64,000 nt of DNA from an uncultured Alphaproteobacteria bacterium (GTDB taxonomy: Bacteria > Pseudomonadota > Alphaproteobacteria > HIMB59 > GCA-002718135). The notes beneath the pieces were generated by a model that searched no databases, had not been told where the DNA came from, and was given only the letters and a program-made list of their open reading frames with translations. Below, in pieces: positions 23,879 through 33,615 of this stretch; positions within the stretch are counted from its first letter, which is position 1, and every line of letters begins with the position of its first letter. The DNA lies in NCBI GenBank assembly GCA_902630465.1, contig CACOVJ010000004.1:17407-81406 (forward strand), in the 5' to 3' direction. The position numbers and the translations under genes were made by a program.

Positions 23879-24915
23879 TTTGTGGGTTGAACAATTGTCA
23901 TTTCGTAAAGTCTACTAGCAGTTCTTTTAAATTCTTCATTTAAACTTTGAATTAAATTTAAAGTAGTAATAGGTTTTGCTGCAAGAATTACTATTGAACA
24001 TTTATTTTCATAAAGCATATCAATAAGGCTTATGAATCTCCTACAAGAATCCTTTTTTTGATCATTAAGCTCAGGTACATTTTTAAGAAAAATAATATTA
24101 AAATTTTTTGATATGTTTATGTAATCTTGATGGCTAAAATTCTCCTCACATAATTTTTTAAAGTCTGTCATTAAAATATTTGAACTGCATTTATTAAAGA
24201 CTATTTCTCTACTTTTTGTTTTTATTGTAATTGTAGTTAAATGAGTATTGTCGACAAATTTATTAAATAATATTTCGAACTCTTGTTGGGTTTCATTATT
24301 TATTGGAGTAAAATATGTTTTTGACTGATTTAAAGTTTGCCTCCTATAATCTGTATTATGATTTATATTAATAATTTCAAAATTTTTTTTAATAAGATCA
24401 ATGAATGGAATAAAATCATTTCTCTGCAAACCATCTTTATACAAGTCGTCAGGTTTAAAATTTGAAGAAATTATTAAAAAAATCTTTTGTCTGCTTAATA
24501 GAAAGAAAATTTTTTTAATTATTAATGCATCAACAATATTAAATATATGCATTTCATCAATAAATAAAATTTTAAAACTTTTACTAATATTTTTTATATA
24601 TTCTTCAATTGCCTTATCTTTGTTACTAGAACGTTGAACAACATCATGAATTTCTATCATAAGGTTATTAAAGTGAATTTTTTTTCCTACTTTAGAGTTC
24701 TGATAAAAAAGATTTAATAGAAAAGTTTTTCCTGTTCCAACTGATCCATACAAATAAACCCCATCCTTTTTTTTTGAATTAACAAATAGACTATTCTTTT
24801 TACTTTTGTTCCAAACTGAATTTAATTTATTAAGAACTTCTAATTGTGCCTCACTGGTTTTTATAAAATTATTTTCAACAAAACTATTATATTGGTCAAT
24901 AACACTGAATGACAT
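23875..24915 (-). CDS. zapE: Cell division ATPase ZapE / AFG1 family
   Basis: At 346 aa it matches the AFG1/ZapE AAA+ family. It has the P-loop GSVGTGKT at residues 57-64 preceded by VYLYG, the FNNLM..IHDVVQ segment, Walker B LFIDEMHIFN, and the C-terminal RFISLIDMLYENKC..RTASRLYEM region. In gammaproteobacteria ZapE acts on the Z-ring under stress; mitochondrial AFG1 works in protein quality control. In alphaproteobacteria the gene often precedes mdh; here it is a few kilobases from the mdh-suc block. The start shares a base with the stop of the preceding 46-aa ORF (TAATG). Confidence 0.9.
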   Translation of the reverse strand: MSFSVIDQYNSFVENNFIKTSEAQLEVLNKLNSVWNKSKKNSLFVNSKKKDGVYLYGSVGTGKTFLLNLFYQNSKVGKKIHFNNLMIEIHDVVQRSSNKDKAIEEYIKNISKSFKILFIDEMHIFNIVDALIIKKIFFLLSRQKIFLIISSNFKPDDLYKDGLQRNDFIPFIDLIKKNFEIININHNTDYRRQTLNQSKTYFTPINNETQQEFEILFNKFVDNTHLTTITIKTKSREIVFNKCSSNILMTDFKKLCEENFSHQDYINISKNFNIIFLKNVPELNDQKKDSCRRFISLIDMLYENKCSIVILAAKPITTLNLIQSLNEEFKRTASRLYEMTIVQPTK

Positions 24916-25055
24916 TATTTTTTTCCTAAAAATGATGATAATTTCTTCAGTGTTTCAATTTCTGCTTTTGAAATTGTGTTCATTTCTTTTTTCTTTAACA
25001 GTCTTTTATATTCTTTTAAAAGAAAATTTAAACTTTCAGATATTCCTTTATTCAT
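24915..25055 (-). CDS. Small 46-aa basic helical protein, unknown
   Basis: This ORF reads MNKGISESLNFLLKEYKRLL in its first 20 residues and ends with a second helix rich in Lys, Glu and Leu (ISKAEIETLKKL). It is tightly fitted: its ATG lies inside the end of the upstream MFS gene (8-nt overlap, ATGAATAA) and its TAA shares a base with the zapE ATG (TAATG). That arrangement strongly suggests a translated, coupled gene. An AAAGGA-like stretch is inside the ORF, not before it, so its translation may depend on ribosomes finishing the MFS gene. No family recognised. Confidence 0.65.
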   Translation of the reverse strand: MNKGISESLNFLLKEYKRLLKKKEMNTISKAEIETLKKLSSFLGKK

Positions 25056-26238
25056 GATTATCAAAAATAATTGGTAAAAGTGTTGAAGCAACAATCATAA
25101 TTAAACAAATTATTGAAATTATGCCAATCCCAAAACCCCAATCTATTATATAACCAAAAATAACTGGTGAAAGAGCACTGGCTAATACTACAATAGCGTG
25201 AAAAAGTGCTTTAACGGTTCCAAGACTTTCTACACCAAAAAGTTCAGCCCACAATGATCCAGTAAATGGAGCAGAAATTCCTAAATTCAATCCATATAAG
25301 GACATGTAAATAATTAAGAAGTAAAAATTTTCAAATAACAATAAAACAACAATTCCAATAAATATTGGTAACATTAGATATACAATAGCTTTTTTAGGAT
25401 TAAGCAAATCAATTAATGGACCCCCTAAAAGAAGTCCTATTATAGAAAACGCTCCTAAAAAAATAAACCCCGTTCCAAGCATGTCTAGTGTCCAGCCTTT
25501 TTGAGTAAATATGAAAATTTGGTGAAACATAAGTCCTGTCCCAATAAATGAGAATGACGTAGTTAAAGGAAGGTATATTAAAAATTTTTTATTTTTAATG
25601 ACTTCTAAAGTGCTCCAAATTTTTTTTTCGTGTTTAATTGAATCACGAAACTTAGTCTGTCGATCACTTTGGTTGCTAAGAGTATAATATAACACTGGTA
25701 AGAATAAAATTATAGATAAAGAGCAAAATAACCAAATTTGCTTAAAATCGAAAAACTTATTCAAATATACTATAATAATAGGCAGAAACATTACGCCTAG
25801 CATTCCACCTAAGTTACCAAAAGATATTGCTTTACCCCTGTTCTCACCAAAGTATCTTGTCATTGATGTTATTCCTGCATGGGTCATTGCACCTTGACCA
25901 AAAAAGCGAAGTGCAAATATGATTAAAAAAAGAAAAAAAATATTTTCTGGAAGAAAATAAATAGCAACACACGGCAATAATAAACCAAGAGTGACTAGAA
26001 AAGAATAAATTCTCAAATCAATAAAATCAATTAATTTTGCAAAATTAATAAGAAGCAATGAACTAGAGGTAGTTGCTAAGGCATATACCATTCCAAATTG
26101 ACCATCTGAAAGATTATAAAGGTCTTTTATATCATCGTTGAATAGTGCAATAAAAAAAGTTTGCCCATAACTTGCAAAAAAAATTATTAAAAATCCATAT
26201 ATTAAAAGTTTTGGATCATACAAAATAAAATTTTTCAT
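25048..26238 (-). CDS. Major facilitator superfamily transporter
   Basis: A 396-aa inner-membrane protein with about 12 hydrophobic segments and an MFS layout: an N-terminal half containing SDGQFGMVYALATTSSSLL and RYFGENRGKAISFGNLGG (the loop following a conserved Arg), a charged central loop (SNQSDRQTKFRDSIKHEKK), and a second six-helix half. The FGENRGKA element resembles monocarboxylate/oxalate-formate-type MFS carriers. The substrate cannot be deduced. It starts at the base that ends the UDG stop (TAATG). Confidence 0.85.
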   Translation of the reverse strand: MKNFILYDPKLLIYGFLIIFFASYGQTFFIALFNDDIKDLYNLSDGQFGMVYALATTSSSLLLINFAKLIDFIDLRIYSFLVTLGLLLPCVAIYFLPENIFFLFLIIFALRFFGQGAMTHAGITSMTRYFGENRGKAISFGNLGGMLGVMFLPIIIVYLNKFFDFKQIWLFCSLSIILFLPVLYYTLSNQSDRQTKFRDSIKHEKKIWSTLEVIKNKKFLIYLPLTTSFSFIGTGLMFHQIFIFTQKGWTLDMLGTGFIFLGAFSIIGLLLGGPLIDLLNPKKAIVYLMLPIFIGIVVLLLFENFYFLIIYMSLYGLNLGISAPFTGSLWAELFGVESLGTVKALFHAIVVLASALSPVIFGYIIDWGFGIGIISIICLIMIVASTLLPIIFDNHE

Positions 26239-26915
26239 TAGTTTTCTAAGTCTCTTTTCACTTTTTTTAACAGTTTAACCATTTTAGATTCATTAATTCT
26301 TCCAGTATTTACATTACGAGGACTAGGATGATAACTGCCCATCAGTAACTTACTATCTGGAAGTTTGTTTTTACTTCCATGACTAAATACATAATCTTTA
26401 TTTTTTATATTATAATATTGTTTATAATAGTTGATACATGCGTCATGTCCAATTTTACCAAGTGCCAATATAACTGTTATATTCTTTAATGAACTAATCT
26501 CTTTACTAAAGAAATTAAAACAAGTTTTTAATTCATTTGATGTAGGTTTATCTTCTGGAGGTACACATTTTAGGGCAGTCGTAAGATACAAATTATTGAG
26601 TTGCAAACCATCATTTTTATTTACTGAAAGTGGTTGATTAGAAAAACCTGATTCATACAAACATTTGAACAAAAAATCTGCAGATTTATCACCAGTGAAC
26701 ACTCTTCCTGTTCTGTTACCACCATGAGCCGCAGGGGCTAAACCAACCATCAATAGTTTGGCATTAGGGTCGCCATAACCTGTTATAGGTTTACCCCAAT
26801 AGTCTTGATCAAAATATTGACGTCTTTTTTCATTGGCAATCTTTTCTCTAAAATTAACCAATCGATCACATTTTCTGCACTGAATTATTGATTTGTTTAA
26901 TTTACTTAATGTCAT
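26238..26915 (-). CDS. Type-5 uracil-DNA glycosylase (UDGb)
   Basis: The 225-aa protein has motif 1 GLAPAAHGGNRTGRVFTGD (residues 58-76) and motif 2 HPSPRNVNTGR (196-206), both diagnostic for family 5 UDGb rather than family 4. Four cysteines (C13, C16, C117, C132) are placed to hold a 4Fe-4S cluster. These enzymes remove uracil, hypoxanthine and some damaged bases from DNA, and motif 1 lacks the polar catalytic residue of families 1 and 4, as is normal for UDGb. It is the first gene of the minus-strand MFS-zapE-hydrolase group and is head-to-head with the DUF924 gene. Confidence 0.92.
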   Translation of the reverse strand: MTLSKLNKSIIQCRKCDRLVNFREKIANEKRRQYFDQDYWGKPITGYGDPNAKLLMVGLAPAAHGGNRTGRVFTGDKSADFLFKCLYESGFSNQPLSVNKNDGLQLNNLYLTTALKCVPPEDKPTSNELKTCFNFFSKEISSLKNITVILALGKIGHDACINYYKQYYNIKNKDYVFSHGSKNKLPDSKLLMGSYHPSPRNVNTGRINESKMVKLLKKVKRDLEN

Positions 26916-26945
26916 ATGGAAAAGAATTATTTATATTACAGCTAT

Positions 26946-27509
26946 ATGATTAATGAAAGAGCTAAAGCAATACTTGATTTTTGTTTTGTTAAAACACCAA
27001 TGGAACAATGGTTTAAAAAGGATGAGAAATTTGATGGTCAATTAAGGAAATTGTTTTTAAATGATTATAACAATGCAGTAAGTAATAAATATGATGAATG
27101 GCAAGATAATCCTGAAGAGTGTGTAGCATTAGTTATTTTGTTAGATCAGCTATCTAGAAATTTTTATAGAAATGATCCAAGAGCTTACCAACAAGATTAC
27201 AAATGCAGATTAATAGTTAATGAGGCGGTAGATAGAGGTTTTTTGGAAGAGTTAGACAAAGATAAAATACATTTTCTACTTTTACCACTTATACACAGTG
27301 AGGATATTAGTGATCATATTTTTGGTCATCAATTAGTAGATACTTATTTAAAAAATCATATTGAATATACAAAGATTAAGAAAGCATGGGATGACCACAC
27401 AGTGGCAATTAAAAAATTTGGTAGATATCCTCACAGAAATAAAATTTTAAAAAGAAATTCAACTTTTAATGAAGAAGAATTTTTAAAGCAACCAGATAGC
27501 TCTTGGTAA
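26946..27509 (+). CDS. DUF924 family protein
   Basis: The protein has the DUF924 pattern: AKAILDFCFVKTPMEQWFKKDEKFDGQ, then VALVILLDQLSRNFYRNDPRAYQ, and a TPR-like helical layout with conserved His and Asp. The function is not established. The frame is open from an ATG at 26916 that abuts the UDG start; I prefer 26946 (MINERAKAILDF), which fits the family and leaves 187 aa. A TATATT box lies 10-15 nt upstream of this ATG, so the message may be leaderless; neither candidate has a Shine-Dalgarno sequence. Confidence 0.82.
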   Translation: MINERAKAILDFCFVKTPMEQWFKKDEKFDGQLRKLFLNDYNNAVSNKYDEWQDNPEECVALVILLDQLSRNFYRNDPRAYQQDYKCRLIVNEAVDRGFLEELDKDKIHFLLLPLIHSEDISDHIFGHQLVDTYLKNHIEYTKIKKAWDDHTVAIKKFGRYPHRNKILKRNSTFNEEEFLKQPDSSW

Positions 27510-27559
27510 TTTAAATTTCTTAAAACCAATTACCTAATATATAATAGTTATTTGAAAAT

Positions 27560-27634
27560 GGTCTCGTGGTGAAATGGATATCACACGTGTCTTCGGAACA
27601 TGGATTTGGGGTTCGAGTCCCTACGAGACCGCCA
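27560..27634 (+). tRNA. tRNA-Arg (anticodon TCG)
   Basis: The 75-nt sequence folds as a full cloverleaf: acceptor stem GGTCTCG/CGAGACC, D-stem GTGA/TCAC, anticodon stem CGTGT/ACATG with loop CTTCGGA (anticodon TCG), T-arm TGGGG TTCGAGT CCCTA, discriminator G and an encoded CCA. Anticodon UCG reads CGN arginine codons. It stands alone between the DUF924 gene and asd. Confidence 0.96.
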
Positions 27635-27648
27635 ATTGAACTTAATGA

Positions 27649-28692
27649 TTAAATTTTTATGAAATTTGAATATTTACTAACTACCAATTCAGCAATTTGA
27701 ACAGCATTGAGGGCTGCTCCCTTTCGTAGGTTGTCAGATACAACCCATAAATTTAAACCATTATCTATTGATTGATCATTCCTAATTCTGCTAATATAGA
27801 CTTTATCTTCTCCGGCAATTTCTACTGGAGTCACATACCCTTCATCTTTTCTATGATCTATTACTGAAATACCCTCAGATTTAGATAATATTTCATTCGC
27901 TTCTTTTTCATCCAAGGGAGAGTCAAATTCTATATTTATTGCCTCTGAGTGTCCTATGAAGACAGCAGTTCTGACACAGGTTGCTGAAACATTAATCCCC
28001 TCATCAAGAATCTTTTTTGTTTCATCAATCATTTTTTGTTCTTCTTCTGTATTGCCATTCTCTAAGAAAGATCCGATATGAGGAATAGCATTGAATGCAA
28101 TTTGCTTTGTGAATTTTTCTTTTTTTAACTCTTGGTTTGCATAAACATTTTGTGTTTGATTAAATAATTCATCCATACCTGTTTTACCTGCCCCAGATAC
28201 AGCTTGATATGTAGATACAACAACTCTATTAATTAATGCTTTTTCATGAAGAGGCTTTAAAGCAACAACCATTTGTATTGTAGAACAATTAGGATTTGAA
28301 ATTATATTAACTCTGTTTTCATCATCAAAAAATTCATCAAGAGCACTTGCATTCACTTCCGGTACAATCAATGGAATATTTTTTTGCATTCGAAAATGTG
28401 ATGTATTATCTATTACTAAGCATCCTGCTTTAGATGCTTTTGGGGCATATTCAGCAGAAATTTTTCCTCCAGGTGAAAATAAAGCTATGTTTGCTTTTGA
28501 AAAATCAAAATCTGATAATTCTTCTACAATAATTTCTTTGTCTCTAAATTCTACTTTTTTTCCTTTTGATTTTGAAGATGCTAGTAGAAATAAATTTTCT
28601 ATTGGAAAATCTCTTTGTTCTAATATCTGAACAATTTCAGTTCCTACTGCTCCTGTTGCACCAGCAACTGCTAAATTATATTTTTGTGTCAT
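27649..28692 (-). CDS. asd: Aspartate-semialdehyde dehydrogenase
   Basis: The 347-aa protein has NADP-binding GATGAVGTEI at the N-terminus and the catalytic cysteine C136 in SNPNCSTIQ. GHSEAINIEF and YVTPVEIAGEDKVYISRIR complete the family signature. It makes aspartate semialdehyde for lysine, threonine and methionine synthesis. It follows leuB with no spacer, the last gene of the leu block, as in several alphaproteobacteria. Confidence 0.96.
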   Translation of the reverse strand: MTQKYNLAVAGATGAVGTEIVQILEQRDFPIENLFLLASSKSKGKKVEFRDKEIIVEELSDFDFSKANIALFSPGGKISAEYAPKASKAGCLVIDNTSHFRMQKNIPLIVPEVNASALDEFFDDENRVNIISNPNCSTIQMVVALKPLHEKALINRVVVSTYQAVSGAGKTGMDELFNQTQNVYANQELKKEKFTKQIAFNAIPHIGSFLENGNTEEEQKMIDETKKILDEGINVSATCVRTAVFIGHSEAINIEFDSPLDEKEANEILSKSEGISVIDHRKDEGYVTPVEIAGEDKVYISRIRNDQSIDNGLNLWVVSDNLRKGAALNAVQIAELVVSKYSNFIKI

Positions 28693-29805
28693 TTAATTTC
28701 CTGATAAAATTTTTAATTCTTCTATAACAGCATTACCCATTTCTTTAGTAGAAATAATTTTATCTGCACCATCTTTAATATCGGCAGTTCTCAAACCTTT
28801 TAATAAAACATTTTGGACTGCTTTTTCAACTAACTGACTATCTTCCTGCATATCAAAACTATATTTGAGCATCATTGCAAAACTCAAGATCATTGCAAGG
28901 GGATTAGCTTTTGATTGACCAGCAATGTCAGGTGCGCTTCCATGAACTGGTTCATACATAGCAGCTCTAGTACCATTTTCTTTTATGGACCCAAGTGATG
29001 CAGATGGTAGCATACCAAGAGAACCAGTTAACATAGCTGCAGTATCACTTAATAAATCACCAAAAAGATTATCAGTAAGAATCACATCAAATTGTTTTGG
29101 ATATCGTACTAGTTGCATTGCACAATTATCGGCTAAAATATGCTCTAAATCTACTGAGGAGTATTCATTTTTATGTAAGTCAGTAACTGTATTTCTCCAA
29201 AATAATCCAGTCTCCATAACATTTGATTTTTCAGCTGATGACACTTTATTTCTTCTTAATTTTGCTAAATCAAATGCGACTCTTGAAACTCTCTCAATCT
29301 CAGAAGTAGTATAAACTTGAGTATCAATTGCCTTACTTTCTATCTCATTAATTTTAGAAACCCCTCTTGGTTGACCGAAATAAACTCCACTTGTCAACTC
29401 TCTCACTATTAGAATATCTAATCCCTTTACTAAATCTGTTTTTAAAGAAGATGCTTCAGCAAGTGCGTCCAAGACAACTGCCGGTCTTAAGTTTGCAAAA
29501 AGATCTAAATCCTTTCTTAATCTTAATAAAGCAGCTTCTGGTCTTTTTGTTCTTTCAACATTATCCCATTTAGCTCCGCCAACAGCACCAAATAGTACTG
29601 CATCTGAGTCTAGTGCTACTTGCATTGTTTCATCACTTATGGAGTCACCTTCTTTATCATATGCAGTTCCGCCAACTAATCTTTCGGATATATCGAATGA
29701 CATTGATTTGGTTTTTTCCATCCATTCTATAATTTTGAAAACTTCAGCCATGACTTCATTCCCGATGCCATCGCCCGGTAGTATAAGAATTTTTTTATTA
29801 CTCAT
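28693..29805 (-). CDS. leuB: 3-isopropylmalate dehydrogenase
   Basis: The 370-aa protein starts [16 protein letters not shown] and has [17 protein letters not shown], the [13 protein letters not shown] active-site loop and the metal-binding Asp residues in [27 protein letters not shown] is the cofactor loop. It oxidatively decarboxylates 3-isopropylmalate in leucine synthesis. Confidence 0.97.
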   Translation of the reverse strand: MSNKKILILPGDGIGNEVMAEVFKIIEWMEKTKSMSFDISERLVGGTAYDKEGDSISDETMQVALDSDAVLFGAVGGAKWDNVERTKRPEAALLRLRKDLDLFANLRPAVVLDALAEASSLKTDLVKGLDILIVRELTSGVYFGQPRGVSKINEIESKAIDTQVYTTSEIERVSRVAFDLAKLRRNKVSSAEKSNVMETGLFWRNTVTDLHKNEYSSVDLEHILADNCAMQLVRYPKQFDVILTDNLFGDLLSDTAAMLTGSLGMLPSASLGSIKENGTRAAMYEPVHGSAPDIAGQSKANPLAMILSFAMMLKYSFDMQEDSQLVEKAVQNVLLKGLRTADIKDGADKIISTKEMGNAVIEELKILSGN

Positions 29806-29811
29806 AAAATT

Positions 29812-30411
29812 CTAGACAATCCACGGTTGGGTATTGTGAATTTTTTCTTCATGAATATCTATTTTTTTATTTTTCTGTAGAGTTAGCCCAATGTCATCCA
29901 AGCCCTCAATTAAACATTTTCTTCTAAAAGCATCTACCTCGAACCTGATTTCTTTATCATTATAAATAATAATTTGGTTTTCTAAATCTACTGAAATTTC
30001 TTTTTTATCTTCAGCTTCTTTCATTAATATATCTACATTTGGTTGATCTAATTTGATTGGTAATATTCCATTTTTAAAACAGTTATTATAAAATATATCT
30101 GCAAAACTCGGTGCTATTATGGATTTGAATCCAAAATCAAGCAAAGACCAAGGTGCATGTTCACGACTAGATCCACATCCAAAATTAGCACCAGCCACGA
30201 GTATTTTTGAAGTTTTGTAGGGATCCCAATTTAAAACAAAATCATTTTTTATATTTCCTTGAATATCGTATCTTAATTCATGGAATAAATTTTTTCCTAA
30301 ACCTGACCTTTTAATAGTTTTTAGAAACTGCTTAGGGATTATCATATCAGTGTCAATATTAATCATTGGTAATGGCGCGGGTATACTTTTAATTGTTACA
30401 AAAGGATCCAT
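29812..30411 (-). CDS. leuD: 3-isopropylmalate dehydratase small subunit
   Basis: At 199 aa, this is the swivel domain of isopropylmalate isomerase, with [14 protein letters not shown] and the conserved [11 protein letters not shown]. The open frame extends to 30465 inside leuC; I use the ATG at 30411 ([10 protein letters not shown]), one base after the leuC stop, which matches family length. Confidence 0.96.
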   Translation of the reverse strand: MDPFVTIKSIPAPLPMINIDTDMIIPKQFLKTIKRSGLGKNLFHELRYDIQGNIKNDFVLNWDPYKTSKILVAGANFGCGSSREHAPWSLLDFGFKSIIAPSFADIFYNNCFKNGILPIKLDQPNVDILMKEAEDKKEISVDLENQIIIYNDKEIRFEVDAFRRKCLIEGLDDIGLTLQKNKKIDIHEEKIHNTQPWIV

Positions 30412-30412
30412 T

Positions 30413-31816
30413 TTATAAGTCCTCAACGGTTGTGAAAGATCCTTTAATAGCAGAAGCAGCTGCAATTGCTGGACTAACTAGATGGGTCCTACCTTCTCTA
30501 CCCTGACGACCTTCAAAATTTCTGTTGGATGTTGATGCACATCGTTCTTTAGGTTTTAATTGATCAGGGTTCATCGCTAAACACATTGAGCATCCTGGTT
30601 CTCTCCAGTCAAAACCTGCATCTATAAATATTTTATGAAGTCCTTCACTTTCAGCTTGTTTTTTTACTAATCCAGAACCTGGTACAATCATTGATTCAAC
30701 TGATACTTTTTTTCCTTTTACTATTTTTGCAACTTCTCTTAAATCTTCAATCCTGCCATTAGTACATGATCCAATAAATACTTTATCAATTTTAATTTTT
30801 TGAATTTCTTGTTCAGGCTCTAAACCCATATATTCAAGTGATCGCTCCATAGCTTTTTTTCTATTAGGATTGCTCTCTTCATTAGGGTTTGGAACAATAC
30901 CATCTATTGCAACTACATCTTGCGGACTTGTGCCCCAAGTGATCTGAGGAGTAATATCTTCTGCTTCTATTATAATCTCTTTGTCATATTTTGCTCCATC
31001 ATCAGATGGTAATGATTTCCAAAACTGTACGGCTTTATTCCAATCATCTCCAGCTGGTGCATATGGTCTACCTTTAATATATTCAAAAGTAATTTCATCC
31101 GGAGCAATTAATCCTGCTCTTGCCCCTGCTTCAATACTCATATTGCAAATAGTCATTCTACCTTCCATTGAAAGTTTAGAGATAGCTTCTCCTGCATATT
31201 CAATTACATAACCTGTTCCTCCAGCAGTACCTATTTGACCAATTATATGAAGAATTATATCTTTAGAAGTGACCCCAGATTTTAATTCGCCATTAACAAG
31301 TATTCTCATGTTTTTTGCAGGTTTCTGAATTAACGTCTGTGTTGCAAGTACATGTTCAACTTCACTAGTTCCAATTCCAAATGCAAGTGCCCCGAAGGCA
31401 CCATGGGTGGCAGTATGACTATCGCCACAAACTATTGTCATTCCTGGTTGAGTTATTCCTTGCTCTGGCCCAACTATATGGACAATACCTTGTCTGCTGT
31501 CTAAGAGAGGAAAAAGAGTCACATCAAAATCCTTACAATTTTTTTCAAGTGTTTCTACTTGAATTCTACTTTCATTATTTTCAATTCCTTTTGTTCTGTC
31601 TGAAGTAGGAACATTATGATCAGCGACTGCAAAAGTGCTCTGTGGTCTTCTCACTTTACGATTTGAATTTCTTAAACCTTCAAATGCTTGTGGACTAGTA
31701 ACCTCATGAACAAGATGTCTATCAATGTAAATAAGACATGTACCGTCCTCTTGTTGATCAACAAGGTGATGTAACCAAATTTTATCAAATAATGTTTTTG
31801 GACTATTTTGATTCAT
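30413..31816 (-). CDS. leuC: 3-isopropylmalate dehydratase large subunit
   Basis: The 467-aa protein has aconitase-family 4Fe-4S ligands in [10 protein letters not shown] and GCSMCLAMN, with [14 protein letters not shown]. It isomerises 2- and 3-isopropylmalate with LeuD. The frame is open to 31885 but the ATG at 31816 ([14 protein letters not shown]) is the usual start. It then overlaps the end of rplS by 14 nt in another frame, tying leucine biosynthesis to the ribosomal operon. Confidence 0.96.
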   Translation of the reverse strand: MNQNSPKTLFDKIWLHHLVDQQEDGTCLIYIDRHLVHEVTSPQAFEGLRNSNRKVRRPQSTFAVADHNVPTSDRTKGIENNESRIQVETLEKNCKDFDVTLFPLLDSRQGIVHIVGPEQGITQPGMTIVCGDSHTATHGAFGALAFGIGTSEVEHVLATQTLIQKPAKNMRILVNGELKSGVTSKDIILHIIGQIGTAGGTGYVIEYAGEAISKLSMEGRMTICNMSIEAGARAGLIAPDEITFEYIKGRPYAPAGDDWNKAVQFWKSLPSDDGAKYDKEIIIEAEDITPQITWGTSPQDVVAIDGIVPNPNEESNPNRKKAMERSLEYMGLEPEQEIQKIKIDKVFIGSCTNGRIEDLREVAKIVKGKKVSVESMIVPGSGLVKKQAESEGLHKIFIDAGFDWREPGCSMCLAMNPDQLKPKERCASTSNRNFEGRQGREGRTHLVSPAIAAASAIKGSFTTVEDL

Positions 31817-32393
31817 CCGAGTTATCTTCGGCTTTATGTTTATCTCCAGCTTTAGATCCCTCTTTAGGTTTGACTTCTTCTGCAATATTTTTCTGTTCTG
31901 CAGGTTGAGATCCCTCAGCTGAATTTACTACCTCAGCATTTGTTTGTTCCTCTATGGATTTTGCTTCTATATCTTGATTATTTTCAATTGGTTTAGTTTC
32001 TTCCACAAATTCATATTGATCTGCCTCATTACCTCTATCACGATCTGCTATTCTAGCTTTTTTACCAGATAGATCTCTTAAATAATATAGCTTAGCCCTT
32101 CTGACATCACCTTTACGTACAACATCAATTTTTTCCACAATTGGACTAAATAATGGAAAAACTCTCTCAACACCTTCTCCATGAGAAATTTTTCTAACTG
32201 TAAAATTAGAATTAAGTGAGTTGTTTTTTCTAGCAATACATATACCCTCAAAAGCCTGTAATCTTGATTTACTTCCTTCTGTTATTCTAACTGATACTTT
32301 CAAAGTATCTCCAGCTCTAAATGCTGGAATTCTTTTTTTTGATATTAAACTTTCGATCTGATTCTTCTCATATGTTTCTAATAAATTACTCAT
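31803..32393 (-). CDS. rplS: Ribosomal protein L19 with long charged C-terminal tail
   Basis: The first ~115 residues are typical L19 ([32 protein letters not shown] and [31 protein letters not shown]). L19 usually ends shortly after this; here about 80 more residues follow, rich in Glu, Lys, Ala and Asn with no predicted fold. The body binds at the subunit interface of the 50S particle; the tail's role is unknown. It ends the rpsP-rimM-trmD-rplS operon. Confidence 0.95.
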   Translation of the reverse strand: MSNLLETYEKNQIESLISKKRIPAFRAGDTLKVSVRITEGSKSRLQAFEGICIARKNNSLNSNFTVRKISHGEGVERVFPLFSPIVEKIDVVRKGDVRRAKLYYLRDLSGKKARIADRDRGNEADQYEFVEETKPIENNQDIEAKSIEEQTNAEVVNSAEGSQPAEQKNIAEEVKPKEGSKAGDKHKAEDNSDESK

Positions 32394-32394
32394 T

Positions 32395-33093
32395 TTATAA
32401 ATCCTCTTTTAAAAGATCTGGTCTCATGCTTTTAGTTTTTTTCATTGCCTTATCTTTTCTCCAACTTCTAATCCTTTCATGATGCCCAGAGACTAATACA
32501 TCTGGCACTTCATGTTTAATACCTTTTTTATCCTCCCAAACTCTGGGCTTGGTGTAGTGAGGATATTCAAGTAGTTTATTGGAAAAAGACTCTTCCAATA
32601 AACTTTCTGGGTGACCTAATACTCCAGGAATGAGACGAATACAACCTTCAAGTAGCACCTGAGCTGCAATCTCTCCACCTGACAGGACATAATCACCAAT
32701 ACTTATCTCTTGGAAATCAAGTATTTCTATTGCTCTTTGGTCAACTCCTTCAAATCTACCACATAAAATGAGCATTTCTTCATGTTTTGATAAATTATTA
32801 AGTTTAGTTTGTGACAATCTTTGACCTGATGGTGTCAGAAAAATTTTACAATAATTATCAGTTTTAAATGTAATTGAATTCAAAGCTTTTTCTATTACAT
32901 CTGGACGAATAACCATTCCAGGACCTCCTCCAAAAGGCTCATCATCTACACTACCTCTTTTGTCAATTCCAAAATTATGTAAATTGATTACTTCAAGAGA
33001 AAATCTTTTATTTTCTAATGCGTTTCCAATTACAGAATACCCTAAAGAACCAGGAAACATTTCAGGATAACAAGTTAAAATTACTACTCTCAT
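32395..33093 (-). CDS. trmD: tRNA (guanine-N1)-methyltransferase
   Basis: The 232-aa protein has the SPOUT-fold signatures of Trm[24 protein letters not shown], and the trefoil-knot loop [13 protein letters not shown]. It methylates G37 of tRNAs that read CUN, CCN and CGG codons, preventing frameshifts. It starts 1 nt after the rimM stop. Confidence 0.97.
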   Translation of the reverse strand: MRVVILTCYPEMFPGSLGYSVIGNALENKRFSLEVINLHNFGIDKRGSVDDEPFGGGPGMVIRPDVIEKALNSITFKTDNYCKIFLTPSGQRLSQTKLNNLSKHEEMLILCGRFEGVDQRAIEILDFQEISIGDYVLSGGEIAAQVLLEGCIRLIPGVLGHPESLLEESFSNKLLEYPHYTKPRVWEDKKGIKHEVPDVLVSGHHERIRSWRKDKAMKKTKSMRPDLLKEDL

Positions 33094-33094
33094 A

Positions 33095-33601
33095 TTAATT
33101 AAGAATTCCCGATATTGGATTGGCTATAATTTCTTTTTTATTAATATTAACTGATAAAATATTTGTTTTATCAAAAGGTATAAGAATAAGTTTTTTATTA
33201 TATTTTACTTCTAATAAATCACCTGCGCCAAAATTTTGAACACTTAAAACTTTGCCAATGCTTGATTTGTCTTCTAAGAAAACCATGCAATCAGTTAAAT
33301 CATTTATGTAAAATTCATTATCTTTTGTTTTTGGAAAAAATTTTTTATTTGAGAAAATTTTTTGACCTTTAAGCTGTAAAACATCTTCCCTAGAAATGTA
33401 TTCTTCAATCTGAACAACACACTTATTATTTTTAAATAAAATATTTTTAAAATTCCAAGCTACTGTACCATCAAAATTATAATAGTTTTTTAGATTTTTA
33501 AAAACTTCAAATGAGCTAGTCATCATATTAATTTTTATTTCACCTTTTAATCCTACAGGAGACCCAAACTGACCGACAAGAATAATATTTTTGTTATTCA
33601 A
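33095..33601 (-). CDS. rimM: 16S rRNA processing protein
   Basis: The 168-aa protein begins IILVGQFGSPVGLKGEIKI, the RimM N-terminal barrel, and has a PRC-barrel C-terminal half (GAGDLLEVKYNKK..LIPFDKTNIL). It assists maturation of the 30S head and binds S19. The only in-frame start near the expected N-terminus is TTG at 33601; no ATG or GTG lies between it and the rpsP stop, so TTG is taken as the start. Confidence 0.92.
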   Translation of the reverse strand: MNNKNIILVGQFGSPVGLKGEIKINMMTSSFEVFKNLKNYYNFDGTVAWNFKNILFKNNKCVVQIEEYISREDVLQLKGQKIFSNKKFFPKTKDNEFYINDLTDCMVFLEDKSSIGKVLSVQNFGAGDLLEVKYNKKLILIPFDKTNILSVNINKKEIIANPISGILN

Positions 33602-33615
33602 AGCAAAAAATAACT

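Noticed and set aside
24806..25057. 83-aa plus-strand ORF
   Set aside because: It is antisense to zapE and the 46-aa coupled ORF; its Phe/Leu-rich composition is expected for the complement of Lys-rich coding DNA.
28690..29820. Leucine or lysine attenuator/riboswitch in the leu-asd block
   Set aside because: All junctions are from -14 to +6 nt, leaving no room for a leader; none was seen before leuC either.
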